Notes: a model not told the origin generated them from the sequence alone. Positions 49,301-58,442 are shown, numbered from the stretch's first letter. The stretch is DNA of 64,000 nt from an uncultured Clostridia bacterium (GCA_904397895.1 CAJFOZ010000088.1:1-64000), one strand, 5' to 3'. Numbers and translations are program-made.

Positions 49301-50446
49301 TCACATGAGTTTGCGGAACAAATCCTTCAGATCCTCCACATTGGTATCCTTGGGGTTGCCGGGACGGCAGGCGTCGGCAAAAGCCGACTCCGCCAAGAAG
49401 GGGAGATCTTCTTCCTTGATGGCCTCCAGCTTGTCCGGGATTCCAACATCGGCCGACAACTTTCTAACCGCTTCCACCGCCGCTTTACGGTATTCCTCCT
49501 GGGACATGTTGTCCACGCCCTGGACACCCATAGCCCGAGCGATCTCGCGGTATTTTTCACCGGTGCATTCGGCGTTGTATTCCATCACGATAGGCAGCAT
49601 CATAGCGCAGGCCACGCCGTGGGGCGTATCGTAAACCGCACCCAAGGTATGGGCCATGGAGTGGGCGATGCCCAATCCCACATTGGAGAAGCCCATGCCG
49701 GCCACATATTGGCCCAACGCCATGCCTTCGCGGCCCTCCTTGGTGTTGGCCACCGCGCCGCGCAGCGATCTGGAGATGATCTCAATGGCTTTGAGATGGA
49801 ACATATCGGTCATTTCCCATGCGGCTTTGGTGGTATATCCTTCGATGGCATGGGTCAAAGCGTCCATACCGGTGGAGGCTGTCAATCCCTTGGGCATAGA
49901 CGACATCATATCCGGGTCCACGATGGCGATAATGGGCATATCGTGGGGATCAACGCATACAAATTTGCGCTTCTTCTCCACATCGGTAATGACGTAGTTG
50001 ATGGTGACCTCAGCAGCCGTACCGGCAGTGGTAGGGACAGCAATAATGGGAACACAAGGGTTCTTCGTGGGGGCCACGCCCTCCAAGCTGCGCACATCCT
50101 CAAACTCCGGGTTTGCGATGATGACGCCGATGGCTTTGGCCGTATCCATAGAGGAACCGCCGCCGATAGCAATGATGTAGTCGGCGCCTGAATCTTTAAA
50201 AGCTTGTACGCCGTGCTGGACATTCTGGATGGTGGGATTTGCTTTGATATCGGAATAAATTTGATAAGCAAGATGCTCCCTGTCCAGAATATCGGTCACT
50301 TTGGAGGCCACCTTGAATTTGATCAAATCCGGGTCGGAACACACAAAAGCTTTTTGAAAGCCGTGGGCTTTGGCCTCATTTGCGATCTCTTCGATTGCGC
50401 CGGAGCCATGATAGGAAGTTTGATTGAGCATAATCCTGTTTGCCAT
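49301..50446 (-). CDS. Iron-containing alcohol dehydrogenase
   Basis: DYIIAIGGGSSMDTAKAIG, TTAGTAAEVT, GMDALTHAIEGYTT, GIAHSMAHTLGAVYDTPHGVACA. Confidence 0.95.
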   Translation of the reverse strand: MANRIMLNQTSYHGSGAIEEIANEAKAHGFQKAFVCSDPDLIKFKVASKVTDILDREHLAYQIYSDIKANPTIQNVQHGVQAFKDSGADYIIAIGGGSSMDTAKAIGVIIANPEFEDVRSLEGVAPTKNPCVPIIAVPTTAGTAAEVTINYVITDVEKKRKFVCVDPHDMPIIAIVDPDMMSSMPKGLTASTGMDALTHAIEGYTTKAAWEMTDMFHLKAIEIISRSLRGAVANTKEGREGMALGQYVAGMGFSNVGLGIAHSMAHTLGAVYDTPHGVACAMMLPIVMEYNAECTGEKYREIARAMGVQGVDNMSQEEYRKAAVEAVRKLSADVGIPDKLEAIKEEDLPFLAESAFADACRPGNPKDTNVEDLKDLFRKLM

Positions 50447-50586
50447 GGGTGATCTACTCCTTTACTGATTTTTAATGCATCTGCCTATAGCAGTGGGCAG
50501 ATGTTTGAAAGAAAGCCTACTATCATATACCATATCTCGTTATTACTATCGTAACTACAATTGGGGCAAAAGTAAAGTTACAAAAT

Positions 50587-50740
50587 CATCCACTTGTAAC
50601 ATCTCTCGAAAATTCCTCCATTTCCATTTGAACTAAGGCAACGGACTTCAACAACAATTTATCAAAGTACCGGTTGATGAGATCGCATTTATCCTGGAAA
50701 TTGCGGTAAAAGGTTCACGGCTGACGCCGCAGACAATTGT
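50587..50740 (-). pseudogene. Degraded TetR/AcrR-family regulator remnant
   Basis: Minus-strand translation ..TIVCGVSR / frameshift / TFYRNFQDKCDLINRYFDKLLLKSVALVQMEMEEFSRDVTSG*; recognisable TetR HTH end GVSRxTFYRNF. Confidence 0.6.
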
Positions 50741-50821
50741 CCTTTTATTGTAACAGAGGAAGTTATTGCCGGCAATTACAATTATCACTCCGCTTCATCA
50801 AAAGTAAACAAAATGTTAAAA

Positions 50822-50848
50822 TTAGCACTCTACTATTGACAGTGCTAA
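50822..50848 (+). promoter_or_regulatory. CIRCE element (HrcA operator)
   Basis: TTAGCACTC-N9-CAGTGCTAA, one mismatch to consensus GAGTGCTAA. Confidence 0.9.
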
Positions 50849-51028
50849 TTTTGGTGTTATAATAAAATTGAACTTGAAAGAGAGGTTCCACAGAGAAACA
50901 ATGTGAGAGCTTCCCCCAAGAGATTCACCATTCACACCAGATGAAAACCCATGGTAACAAAAGCTCGCCACCGCGAGGATGATTTCCCCACAGCTACGAG
51001 TGAGACAAAATGATTGGAGGAATGACTT

Positions 51029-51475
51029 ATGTTACCTAGCATTTTTGGTGAAAACTTGTTCGATGATATGTGGGACGATATGTTTGATACCACATCGATG
51101 TTTGGCCGCCACAATCCCCTGTACGGCAAGCATTCCAAGAATCTGATGAAGACCGATGTCCGTGAAACCGACCATTCCTATGAACTGGATGTGGATCTCC
51201 CTGGATTCAAGAAGGATGAAATCCAAATCCAATTGGACAATGGCTATCTGACCATCAGTGCAGCCAAGGGCCTGGACAAAGATGAAAAAGACAAAAAAGG
51301 CCGTTACATCCGTAGAGAACGTTATGCCGGCCAATGCAGCCGCAGCTTCTATGTAGGCGATAGCATGCAGTCTAAGGACGTAACTGCGAAATTTGAAGAC
51401 GGCATTCTAAAAATCTCTATGCCCAAGATGGAACCCAAACAGCTACCCCATCATGGTTCCATTTCCATTGAATAA
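51029..51475 (+). CDS. Hsp20/alpha-crystallin small heat-shock protein
   Basis: YELDVDLPGFKKDEIQIQLDNGYLTISA...GRYIRRERYAGQCSRSFYVG...AKFEDGILKISMPK. Confidence 0.95.
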   Translation: MLPSIFGENLFDDMWDDMFDTTSMFGRHNPLYGKHSKNLMKTDVRETDHSYELDVDLPGFKKDEIQIQLDNGYLTISAAKGLDKDEKDKKGRYIRRERYAGQCSRSFYVGDSMQSKDVTAKFEDGILKISMPKMEPKQLPHHGSISIE

Positions 51476-51527
51476 TGTTTGCAAAGGCCGTCCCTCAGGG
51501 GCGGCCTTTCTCTTTTTAGAAGGATGC

Positions 51528-51566
51528 AAAAAGCCTGAAGTACAAGATATGTACTTCAGGCTTTTT
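51528..51566. terminator. Terminator hairpin
   Basis: AAAAAGCCTGAAGTACA...TGTACTTCAGGCTTTTT. Confidence 0.8.
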
Positions 51567-52276
51567 TAGACGTTTTCTCCCTCCCAAGACGTTAAAACAG
51601 CTAGTTGTTCCGGAGTGTGCAGCCAATGCTCCCCCTGCTCCATAACCGTCAAGGCTGCGCCGTATTTCCGGGCAAAGGCACGGACAGTCTCTCTGGAAGT
51701 CATATGGTCCTTTCCCCCGTACAGAATGCAAACGGGACAGTGCCAATTGTGGATAGCATGCTCCCTGACATAGGTCAGATAGCGCCAAGAGAGGGTTTCC
51801 CCAAATTTTGTTGGGATCTCCCCCTTTTCCTTGAGGGTACACTCTTGGACCCCTGCCCAGGACATCATGTCTAAAATCAATTTTTCCATGTCCACTATGG
51901 GGGATACAAATAGGGCCTTTTGGATATTCTCAAACGCCAGCATAGCGAAATAGGCCCCAATGCTGTTGGCCCGGATCGAAATTCCCTCCCACCGGGATGC
52001 AAGATAAGACATCACCATCTTTAGCTCCGGCACCACCGTCCAGGGATTACATGCATCCTGCGTTTCTTTTCGAGCGCCGTGCCCCGGCAGGTCGATGGAA
52101 AGCACCTGGTATTGCGCGGCACAGGCCATCTTTGCAAAGGCTTCGGCCTCCTCTTTGTATCCGCATTTACCGTGCAGAAAGAGATAGATTTTATCACTGT
52201 GCTGGCCGTACAGTACGGCAGGGATACCCTGGATCTCCAAAAACTCCTTCTCCATCAGATCAAGATCCCTTCGCAA
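51566..52276 (-). CDS. Alpha/beta hydrolase
   Basis: VLSIDLPGHGARK; IRANSIGAYFAM; CILYGGKDHMTS. Confidence 0.85.
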   Translation of the reverse strand: MRRDLDLMEKEFLEIQGIPAVLYGQHSDKIYLFLHGKCGYKEEAEAFAKMACAAQYQVLSIDLPGHGARKETQDACNPWTVVPELKMVMSYLASRWEGISIRANSIGAYFAMLAFENIQKALFVSPIVDMEKLILDMMSWAGVQECTLKEKGEIPTKFGETLSWRYLTYVREHAIHNWHCPVCILYGGKDHMTSRETVRAFARKYGAALTVMEQGEHWLHTPEQLAVLTSWEGENV

Positions 52277-52680
52277 TGATCGATCTCATGCTGGATGATT
52301 TGAGCCGTCCAGCCGGTGAAAGTTTTGTATCGGGTTTGAAATTGAGGGGTCTGGTACTGCACTTTAATGGATCCCCATCGTTTGGTTTTCCGTGTGCCGG
52401 TTAGGGATAAGCATCCCTCTTCCGCCTCATAGGGTTGGGATTTTTTCACAATCTCCGGGTTAAATAAGATCATGTATTCTCCTTGGTTATCAAAGGCAAT
52501 GATCCGTTTGCCAACGCCGATCATGTTGGCCGCCATACCCACACAACCATCCTTATGGGCCTTTAAGGTATCCAGCAGGTCCTCCGCCACCGGTAAATCC
52601 TCTTCTGTGGCCTTCTCGGCCTTCTGAGAGAGGAAGATTACATCTTTTACAATTTCTTTTACCACGTTTTTCCCTCCCAC
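52255..52680 (-). CDS. def: Peptide deformylase (motif-1 variant)
   Basis: VGMAANMIG, EEGCLSLTG, IQHEIDHCEG. Confidence 0.88.
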   Translation of the reverse strand: MGGKNVVKEIVKDVIFLSQKAEKATEEDLPVAEDLLDTLKAHKDGCVGMAANMIGVGKRIIAFDNQGEYMILFNPEIVKKSQPYEAEEGCLSLTGTRKTKRWGSIKVQYQTPQFQTRYKTFTGWTAQIIQHEIDHCEGILI

Positions 52681-53438
52681 TGGGTCTTTTTCCCTTTCTC
52701 CTTGAGAAACACATAATGGTATTCTTCCGAATATTGAGGGGCGTATCGGTACCCTAGATCCTGGAATTCCCGGAGTTGTTGGACATTAGCCACACTGTGT
52801 TCGGCCATCCATCGCACCATTTGGCCCCGAGCCATCTTACACAATGTTCCTTTTTCCACCACTTTTCCATCTTTGAGTTCCCCAAAGGTGCAGGTAAAAA
52901 AGCCCACGGAAGACGGCAAATAGGGCTTCACCGCACGGCTATACTCATTTGAAGCCAGGTTGAGCACAAGATCGGTTTCCTCCGCCAAAGCCTTTGCCAG
53001 CTTGTCTCCCCAAAAAGCGTACAAGTCTTTGCAACCGTCCACAGACAGCTTAGCCTGCATTTCCAGACGGTAAGGCGTCACCCCGTCAAAGGGCCGGAGC
53101 AGGCCGTAAAATCCCGAGAGAATGCGAAGATGTTCTTCCAAAAAGGAAAATTGATGGGTTTCAAAAACCCCTGGGGCCATGTACCGGTACTGTATTCCTT
53201 CGTAGGACAAAATAGCTGGGGTCAGCTGCGTATATAGATCCATGCGGCGCACACGTTCCAAATTCAATGCGGCAATGGCGTCGTTGCATTTCCAAAGGGT
53301 TTTGAGTTCCCCATCCGACATAGTTCTCAAAGCCTTTAACAGCCGCTGTGTTTCCGGCAAAAAACGGGGTAACCCGATGGGTTCCAATGTATCGATATCC
53401 ACGTTCATTTTCTTGGCCGGCGAGATGATGATCCGCAT
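52659..53438 (-). CDS. yaaA: YaaA family (peroxide stress-type) protein
   Basis: MRIIISPAKKM; HLRILSGFYGLLRPFDGVTPYRLEMQAKL; LVLNLASNEYSRAVKPYL. Confidence 0.93.
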   Translation of the reverse strand: MRIIISPAKKMNVDIDTLEPIGLPRFLPETQRLLKALRTMSDGELKTLWKCNDAIAALNLERVRRMDLYTQLTPAILSYEGIQYRYMAPGVFETHQFSFLEEHLRILSGFYGLLRPFDGVTPYRLEMQAKLSVDGCKDLYAFWGDKLAKALAEETDLVLNLASNEYSRAVKPYLPSSVGFFTCTFGELKDGKVVEKGTLCKMARGQMVRWMAEHSVANVQQLREFQDLGYRYAPQYSEEYHYVFLKEKGKKTQWEGKTW

Positions 53439-53557
53439 AGGTCAGCTCCTTTGTAAACTTCGTTTCAGCCGTTGCTGCATGGCCGGTGACGTTGGCATAG
53501 ACCAGTCGATCGCCATCCCCATAGTAGCTTATGGGGATGGGAAAGGCAGCAACCTGT

Positions 53558-54016
53558 TCACTGTATCGCTTTCTCCGATTCCAAACCTTTGGCTAGAATA
53601 GCCTTAAGAGCCTGGGCGAAATTTTCATCCTGGGTCGGCTTACGCCGAGGCGGGCCTTTGAGACGTCCACCGGCATTTCGAATCTTCTTGGCCGTATGTC
53701 GCGCTAAAAGAAGGCTATCGATATTCGCATCGGTGTATTCCATCCCATCCTGATTGAGCACTCGCGCCTGCCGGGCCAGGCACATGGCGGCAAGTCCATA
53801 GTCCTGCGTGATCACAATATCCCCAGGGCACAATAGATTCACCAGGGCGAAATCCACGCTGTCCGCCCCCTTGGAAAAGGTTAAGGTGGTGGCCCCTTGC
53901 TTTTCAAAGGTATGGGAGGTATCGCAGAGAATCAAGCATTCCACTCGGTTCTCACGGGCGATGGCTACAGCGATGTCCACTACCGGACAGCCGTCAGCAT
54001 CAATCAAAATGCGCAT
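53558..54016 (-). CDS. YaiI/YqxD family (DUF188) protein
   Basis: MRILIDADGCPVVDIA; ADSVDFALVNLLCPGDIVITQDYGLAAMCL. Confidence 0.92.
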   Translation of the reverse strand: MRILIDADGCPVVDIAVAIARENRVECLILCDTSHTFEKQGATTLTFSKGADSVDFALVNLLCPGDIVITQDYGLAAMCLARQARVLNQDGMEYTDANIDSLLLARHTAKKIRNAGGRLKGPPRRKPTQDENFAQALKAILAKGLESEKAIQ

Positions 54017-54173
54017 CGGGATGGCTCCTTTAAACAAATGTATCTATCATAACAATTTTGGTTTATTATACCACGTTTTACTTCCCTTTCAAAGCGGGAG
54101 AGTGGTACAATACCCCTCTATCCCCTGCCACATCCTAGGCACAAATTATTCTTAATTTTTTATCACAAAGGAC

Positions 54174-54204
54174 TTGACTTTGACGTAACGTCAACCGATA
54201 CAAT
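54174..54204 (+). promoter_or_regulatory. MerR-type promoter with 19-bp spacer and palindromic operator
   Basis: TTGACT-(TTGACGTAACGTCAACCGA, 19 nt)-TACAAT; spacer contains TTGACGT-A-ACGTCAA. Confidence 0.85.
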
Positions 54205-54244
54205 AGGAGCCAGCAGCTGCAAAACCAAAGGAGGGATCTTGCCC

Positions 54245-55009
54245 ATGGAATATTCCATTCAAGAATTGTCACGTCTATCCGGGGTGACCACCCGTACCCT
54301 GCGATGGTACGACAAGATCGGACTGTTAAAACCCAGCCGAGTGTCTGAAAGCGGATACCGTTATTATGGCCCTGTCCAAGTGGATCGGCTTCAGGACATT
54401 CTTTATTATCGGGCACTCGGGGTAGAGCTGGCCCGCATTAAAAAATGCCTGGATGATCCTTCCTTTGATCGTCTCTCGGCTTTACGAAGCCATCTAATGG
54501 CCCTTCAGGCTGAACAAATGCGATTGAGCCGGCTAATCCAGTCGGTAAAACAAACCATCGAGACACAGGAAAGGAATGAGATGATGAACGACGAGCAAAA
54601 ATTTGAGGCCTTTAAGCGTCAAGTTGTGGAAGACAACGAAAAGGCATATGGCCGTGAGATCCGTAAAAAATACGGCCATTCCCAAGTGAATGCTGCCAAT
54701 GCCGCTGTAATGAATTTAACGCAGGAGCAGTACAAAGAGTGGACCGATCTAGGCCGTGAAATTCAGGTTCAATTAGAGGATTCCGTCCAAGGTAAAAAGT
54801 CTCCCTCCAGCGTGGAGGGACGGGAGATTGTCCGGCTCCACCGTCGTTGGCTGACGATAGCCAATGGTAACTACGAAATAAACCGTCATAAAGGCATCGC
54901 CGCGTTATATGTTGCGGATGAACGCTTCTCCGCTTACTACGATCAGAATGTCCCGGGATGCGCTCAATTCCTTCGGGATGCGGTTTATCATTGGGCGGAT
55001 CAAATTTAA
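54245..55009 (+). CDS. MerR family regulator with TipAS antibiotic-recognition domain
   Basis: YSIQELSRLSGVTTRTLRWYDKIGLLKPSRV; C-term GNYEINRHKGIAALYVADERFSAYYDQNVPGCAQFL. Confidence 0.92.
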   Translation: MEYSIQELSRLSGVTTRTLRWYDKIGLLKPSRVSESGYRYYGPVQVDRLQDILYYRALGVELARIKKCLDDPSFDRLSALRSHLMALQAEQMRLSRLIQSVKQTIETQERNEMMNDEQKFEAFKRQVVEDNEKAYGREIRKKYGHSQVNAANAAVMNLTQEQYKEWTDLGREIQVQLEDSVQGKKSPSSVEGREIVRLHRRWLTIANGNYEINRHKGIAALYVADERFSAYYDQNVPGCAQFLRDAVYHWADQI

Positions 55010-55224
55010 AAATGCTTCACATCCGAAAAACTTATGTATCGTGATTTTAGATTGTCAGAAATATAAGGCAACAACCAAGACGCATCTCAAAAATACGAGG
55101 TGCGTCTTTTTATCTCTTTATGTGAACCGCCCAATCCCACAAGCTGAAAGACACTTCGCGGGGGTACAAAACAAAACGCACCCCACAAAGTGAGGTGCGC
55201 GATTTGTCTGCGGCGAGTCGCCGC

Positions 55225-55301
55225 TGGTCGGGATGACAGGATTCGAACCTGCGGCATCCTGCTCCCAAAGCAGGCGCTCTACCAAACTGAGCCACATCCC
55301 G
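55225..55301 (-). tRNA. tRNA-Pro (anticodon TGG), CCA encoded
   Basis: Minus strand CGGGATGTGGCTCAG...CCTGCTTTGGGAGCAGG...GGTTCGAATCC...CATCCCGACCA. Confidence 0.95.
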
Positions 55302-55400
55302 ATTGTTTTCCTATTTGAGTGGTGTCGTGTACATTTTATTATACTACAGTCAGAACAAAAATGTCAATTCTAATTTTGATATCCGTAAATATAAAAGCAA

Positions 55401-56036
55401 TTACTTCACCACGAGTCCCAAGAAACGGGCCAAGTCTGCCGCTTGAAATACGTCCACTATAGCCCCTTTTAACTCTGGACCGGACAACTGAATCCCCTGA
55501 ATATCACAACTGCGCAAATCGATATCTTGTAGGCTGGTGGCCAACAATTCACTTTCTGCTAAAGAACAGTTGGTAAACGTTGTCTTTTTTAAATGGCAAT
55601 TGCAAAAGCCTACCTGTTTCAAGCTGCTGTCTATCCATGAGACCTCCTGAAAAATGCCGTCGTTTAGATTGGCATACTGAAGATTGCACTGTCTCCATTC
55701 CACATGATGGGCCGAAAGTTCTGCAAAATTGGCCCCTACCATCTTGCAGTTTTGAAACAGCACTCGAAAAAAATTAGCTTCTCTCCAGTCCACATTGGAA
55801 AGATCACAGTTTTCAAATATGACATCCGAAAAATAGTTTCTCTGCATCTTACTGCCTACAAAACGGCAACCTAGAAAATGACAGCCATGCCATTCCAAAA
55901 AATCCCCGCCCTGTCCACACCAGGTTTGCCCTTCCAGTTTCCCTGCTTTCGGGCTTTCTCCCTGCATTGCAAATTGACGGACAATTTCATCCATGTTCAT
56001 AGGCTGTAACTGTTTTGGCATTTTGGGCAAGTTCAT
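55401..56036 (-). CDS. Pentapeptide-repeat protein
   Basis: Repeats C..V..R.N.F / C.LSNVDWREANFFRVLFQNCKMVGANFAEL. Confidence 0.88.
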   Translation of the reverse strand: MNLPKMPKQLQPMNMDEIVRQFAMQGESPKAGKLEGQTWCGQGGDFLEWHGCHFLGCRFVGSKMQRNYFSDVIFENCDLSNVDWREANFFRVLFQNCKMVGANFAELSAHHVEWRQCNLQYANLNDGIFQEVSWIDSSLKQVGFCNCHLKKTTFTNCSLAESELLATSLQDIDLRSCDIQGIQLSGPELKGAIVDVFQAADLARFLGLVVK

Positions 56037-56062
56037 TTGTCTTTCTCCTCTATTTTACGGAA

Positions 56063-56524
56063 TTAATAAAGAACTGCTTGGTACCATGGTGTATTACGCA
56101 CCACTAGAAATGCCACCGCTAGTACCGCCAGCAGTATAATCTGATACCGTTTTAGTCGAATACAAAGCGGGCGATAACGAGGTCGCAATGCATTGACAGT
56201 AAAAACCACATAGAAGATTAGGACCAGCAATGCCACAAGAAAAAACATGGGATTGTAAAAAAAGCTTCCTCCCCAATCTCCTCGTAAGAAACACTGGATA
56301 GATCGTGTTGCTCCACATCCCATACAACGGAAGCCTGTAACCACTCGAAAAAGGCAGGGCGGGAGGATACCCGTTATAGAAACAGCCCCTGTATGAAAAA
56401 GGAAAGAAGTCAACACTGCCAAAAAAGCCAACCCTGCACTGATGATCAGATTCCCCCTGCGTGTCATCCACATATGGCGCCAAAATCCTCCGGAAGTGGT
56501 AATAAAGTCTTGATTCTTTCCCAT
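56063..56524 (-). CDS. DUF2752 family membrane protein
   Basis: PPCLFRVVTGFRCMGCGATRSIQCFLRGDW...NPMFF. Confidence 0.88.
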   Translation of the reverse strand: MGKNQDFITTSGGFWRHMWMTRRGNLIISAGLAFLAVLTSFLFHTGAVSITGILPPCLFRVVTGFRCMGCGATRSIQCFLRGDWGGSFFYNPMFFLVALLVLIFYVVFTVNALRPRYRPLCIRLKRYQIILLAVLAVAFLVVRNTPWYQAVLY

Positions 56525-56645
56525 TGTTTTTTGCTCTCCCCTTCCTCAAAACATCTTATCAAGAGGTCGTTGATCAGCCAACAATATTATATCATAGTCT
56601 TAACGCTTTGGCATACGTCCAGGTAACCGGCAGATATTTCTGCAA

Positions 56646-56680
56646 AAAGATCCCCTGCCTTTTAAGGACAGGGGATCTTT
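56646..56680. terminator. Terminator hairpin
   Basis: AAAGATCCCCTG...CAGGGGATCTTT. Confidence 0.7.
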
Positions 56681-56704
56681 ACCGTCTTACAATTTTTTGT
56701 CCAA

Positions 56705-57184
56705 TCAATACTCATAGCGATAATAGTAATAGAAGTTGTCGTTCATAATATCTTCTACAATATTGGGGTAGGCCGCCATAACTGCTACCATAACTATAAA
56801 GCTAAGGAATCCCACAATAGAGAGAATCAAACCCGCAATAGCCATACCGCTACGATTTCCCTTAGCCATGGCAATAATAGCACAAATCAGGCCAGGCAGA
56901 CCTAAAAAGCCGCCAAAACATAGGCAAAAAACCAAACTTGCGATACCTAGGACTAAAGAAGCAATGGCAAGCCCATTAGCTGGAGGGACACTTTTTTGCA
57001 CAGGGGGAACTCCCGGCTGATAATTGTACGGTTGATATGGATCAACCGCTGGGGGAACTGGCGGTTTCTGATATGGGCCTGGGTTGGGTTGGACAGGGTC
57101 ACCGCTATATGGAGTCGACTGGCCTTGGTTAGAGGGATCCGGCTGCTGATCCGGTTGGTATGGATTATATGGATTCTGATCCAT
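56705..57184 (-). CDS. DUF4190-type proline-rich membrane protein
   Basis: Pro/Gln/Tyr-rich N-term; NGLAIASLVLGIASLVFCLCFGGFLGLPGLICAIIAMAKG. Confidence 0.85.
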   Translation of the reverse strand: MDQNPYNPYQPDQQPDPSNQGQSTPYSGDPVQPNPGPYQKPPVPPAVDPYQPYNYQPGVPPVQKSVPPANGLAIASLVLGIASLVFCLCFGGFLGLPGLICAIIAMAKGNRSGMAIAGLILSIVGFLSFIVMVAVMAAYPNIVEDIMNDNFYYYYRYEY

Positions 57185-57381
57185 GGCAATTCCTCCTCAA
57201 AAACTTTATCCAGACATAGTATACCAATTTCCGATAAAAAAAGCAAGTGTTTTTATACTGATTCAACGGTTTACCAACATTCTCCTACTCATCCGAAAAT
57301 GCGACGTCCTTCACCAATTATTTAACCTTTTCATATCATATTATCGGATGCGTTGACATCCCAGAAAGGAGTCTTACCAAT

Positions 57382-57597
57382 ATGGCAGATGCTTGCAGTT
57401 CCTGCAATTCTTGTGGAACTTGCCCTCCGATGATTGACGACAGGACGCCCTTTCCCGCCCATACCCCGGTGGCCATGGCTTATGTTCCTTACCAGAATAT
57501 GACCGAGGTTTTTGAGCCGGAACACGCCCTGCGAGTCGGTACGCTTTTCCCGGAATTGGATAAACCGTTTCTTGCTGGAAAGGGGTGCCGCTGCTAA
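57382..57597 (+). CDS. cotJA: Spore coat-associated protein CotJA
   Basis: PFPAHTPVAMAYVPYQNMTEVFEPEHALRVGTLFPELDKPF. Confidence 0.92.
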   Translation: MADACSSCNSCGTCPPMIDDRTPFPAHTPVAMAYVPYQNMTEVFEPEHALRVGTLFPELDKPFLAGKGCRC

Positions 57598-57857
57598 TGG
57601 ATGACCGTATGATGCTCATGCGTAAGCGGGCAGCGGCCTGTTTTTCCATGTGGGAAACCCATCTGTATCTCAACACCCATCCCAACGATACCCAGGCCCT
57701 TCAAATGCTCCGGCAATACGAGGCTACCTGCGACAAATTGACCCAGGAATACGAATCGAAATACGGCCCCATTTCAGCCAGCAGCGCTGATATGGGATGC
57801 CGTTGGTCTTGGTTAGCTGATCCGTGGCCTTGGGATTACGATAAGGGGGATTGTTAA
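57597..57857 (+). CDS. cotJB: Spore coat protein CotJB
   Basis: Stop-start overlap TAATG with cotJA; FSMWETHLYLNTHPNDTQAL, WPWDYDKGDC. Confidence 0.92.
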   Translation: MDDRMMLMRKRAAACFSMWETHLYLNTHPNDTQALQMLRQYEATCDKLTQEYESKYGPISASSADMGCRWSWLADPWPWDYDKGDC

Positions 57858-57861
57858 GTAT

Positions 57862-58065
57862 ATGTGGAGCTATGTCAAACAATTACAACATCCGATTAAA
57901 GTAGCTACACCCAATCCTGCTTTGGCTAAAGTGATTATCTCTCAATACGGCGGACCAGATGGTGAATTAGGCGCTTCTTTACGTTATTTAAGCCAGCGTT
58001 ATTCTATGCCCTATCCTGAGCTCAAAGGGTTGCTCACCGATATCGGTACCGAAGGGTCAGAATGA
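57862..58065 (+). pseudogene. cotJC: CotJC (manganese-catalase-like), truncated after 64 conserved residues; possible 5' half of an interrupted gene
   Basis: MWSYVKQLQHPIKVATPNPALAKVIISQYGGPDGELGASLRYLSQRYSMPYPELKGLLTDIGTE then non-homologous GSE*; expected EELAHLEM continuation absent in all frames. Confidence 0.85.
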
Positions 58066-58205
58066 CACACGACGGTGAGAAATGGCTGTATACCTCCGTT
58101 TCTCACACTTGAATTTTCAGAAAAAGACGGCGAGACATCGGGGGCACAATGATACACAGGCTTTTTCGGGGACATTTTGCTGTTTTTCATGGCATATTCC
58201 TTTCT

Positions 58206-58313
58206 CTTTGCGAAGCAAAGTTTCCTTATTTCCGGAATTGTGCGGTTCACCGCAAGGTGAATTGCCGGCGTTGCCGGCAAAGCACAAAACGGGCGTTTGA
58301 ATTATTCAAACGC
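58206..58313. repeat. Cluster of four short perfect hairpins
   Basis: CTTTGC-GAA-GCAAAG (58206-58220); TTCACC-GCAA-GGTGAA (58246-58261); TTGCCGGC-GTT-GCCGGCAA (58262-58280); GCGTTTGAA-TTA-TTCAAACGC (58293-58313). Confidence 0.8.
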
Positions 58314-58442
58314 AACGCTCCTTTGTTTTATGATTGAGGTGGGATGTCCCGCCTTTTTTCCTGCAAAAAGGCCCCTTTGCTCCTGGGATACTCCCAGTGT
58401 AGCAAAGAAGGCCGAAGATAGCGAATGTATGGGCTCGAATTT

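Noticed and set aside
49292-50191. 299-aa + strand ORF opposite the iron-ADH
   Set aside because: Antisense to a strongly conserved dehydrogenase; His/Gly-rich shadow translation
55110-55295. 61-aa ORF over the tRNA-Pro
   Set aside because: It is the tRNA gene and its terminator read as protein (RAPALGAGCRRFESC is a familiar tRNA mistranslation)
56094-56549. Alternative frame ORF overlapping DUF2752
   Set aside because: The 56063-56524 frame has the DUF2752 CMGCGATR motif and TM pattern
57862-58110. Simple frameshift in cotJC
   Set aside because: None of the three + frames after GTE continues the CotJC sequence, so it is a true break rather than an indel
58206-58313. CRISPR array
   Set aside because: The units are different hairpins, not identical repeats with spacers; no cas genes in window
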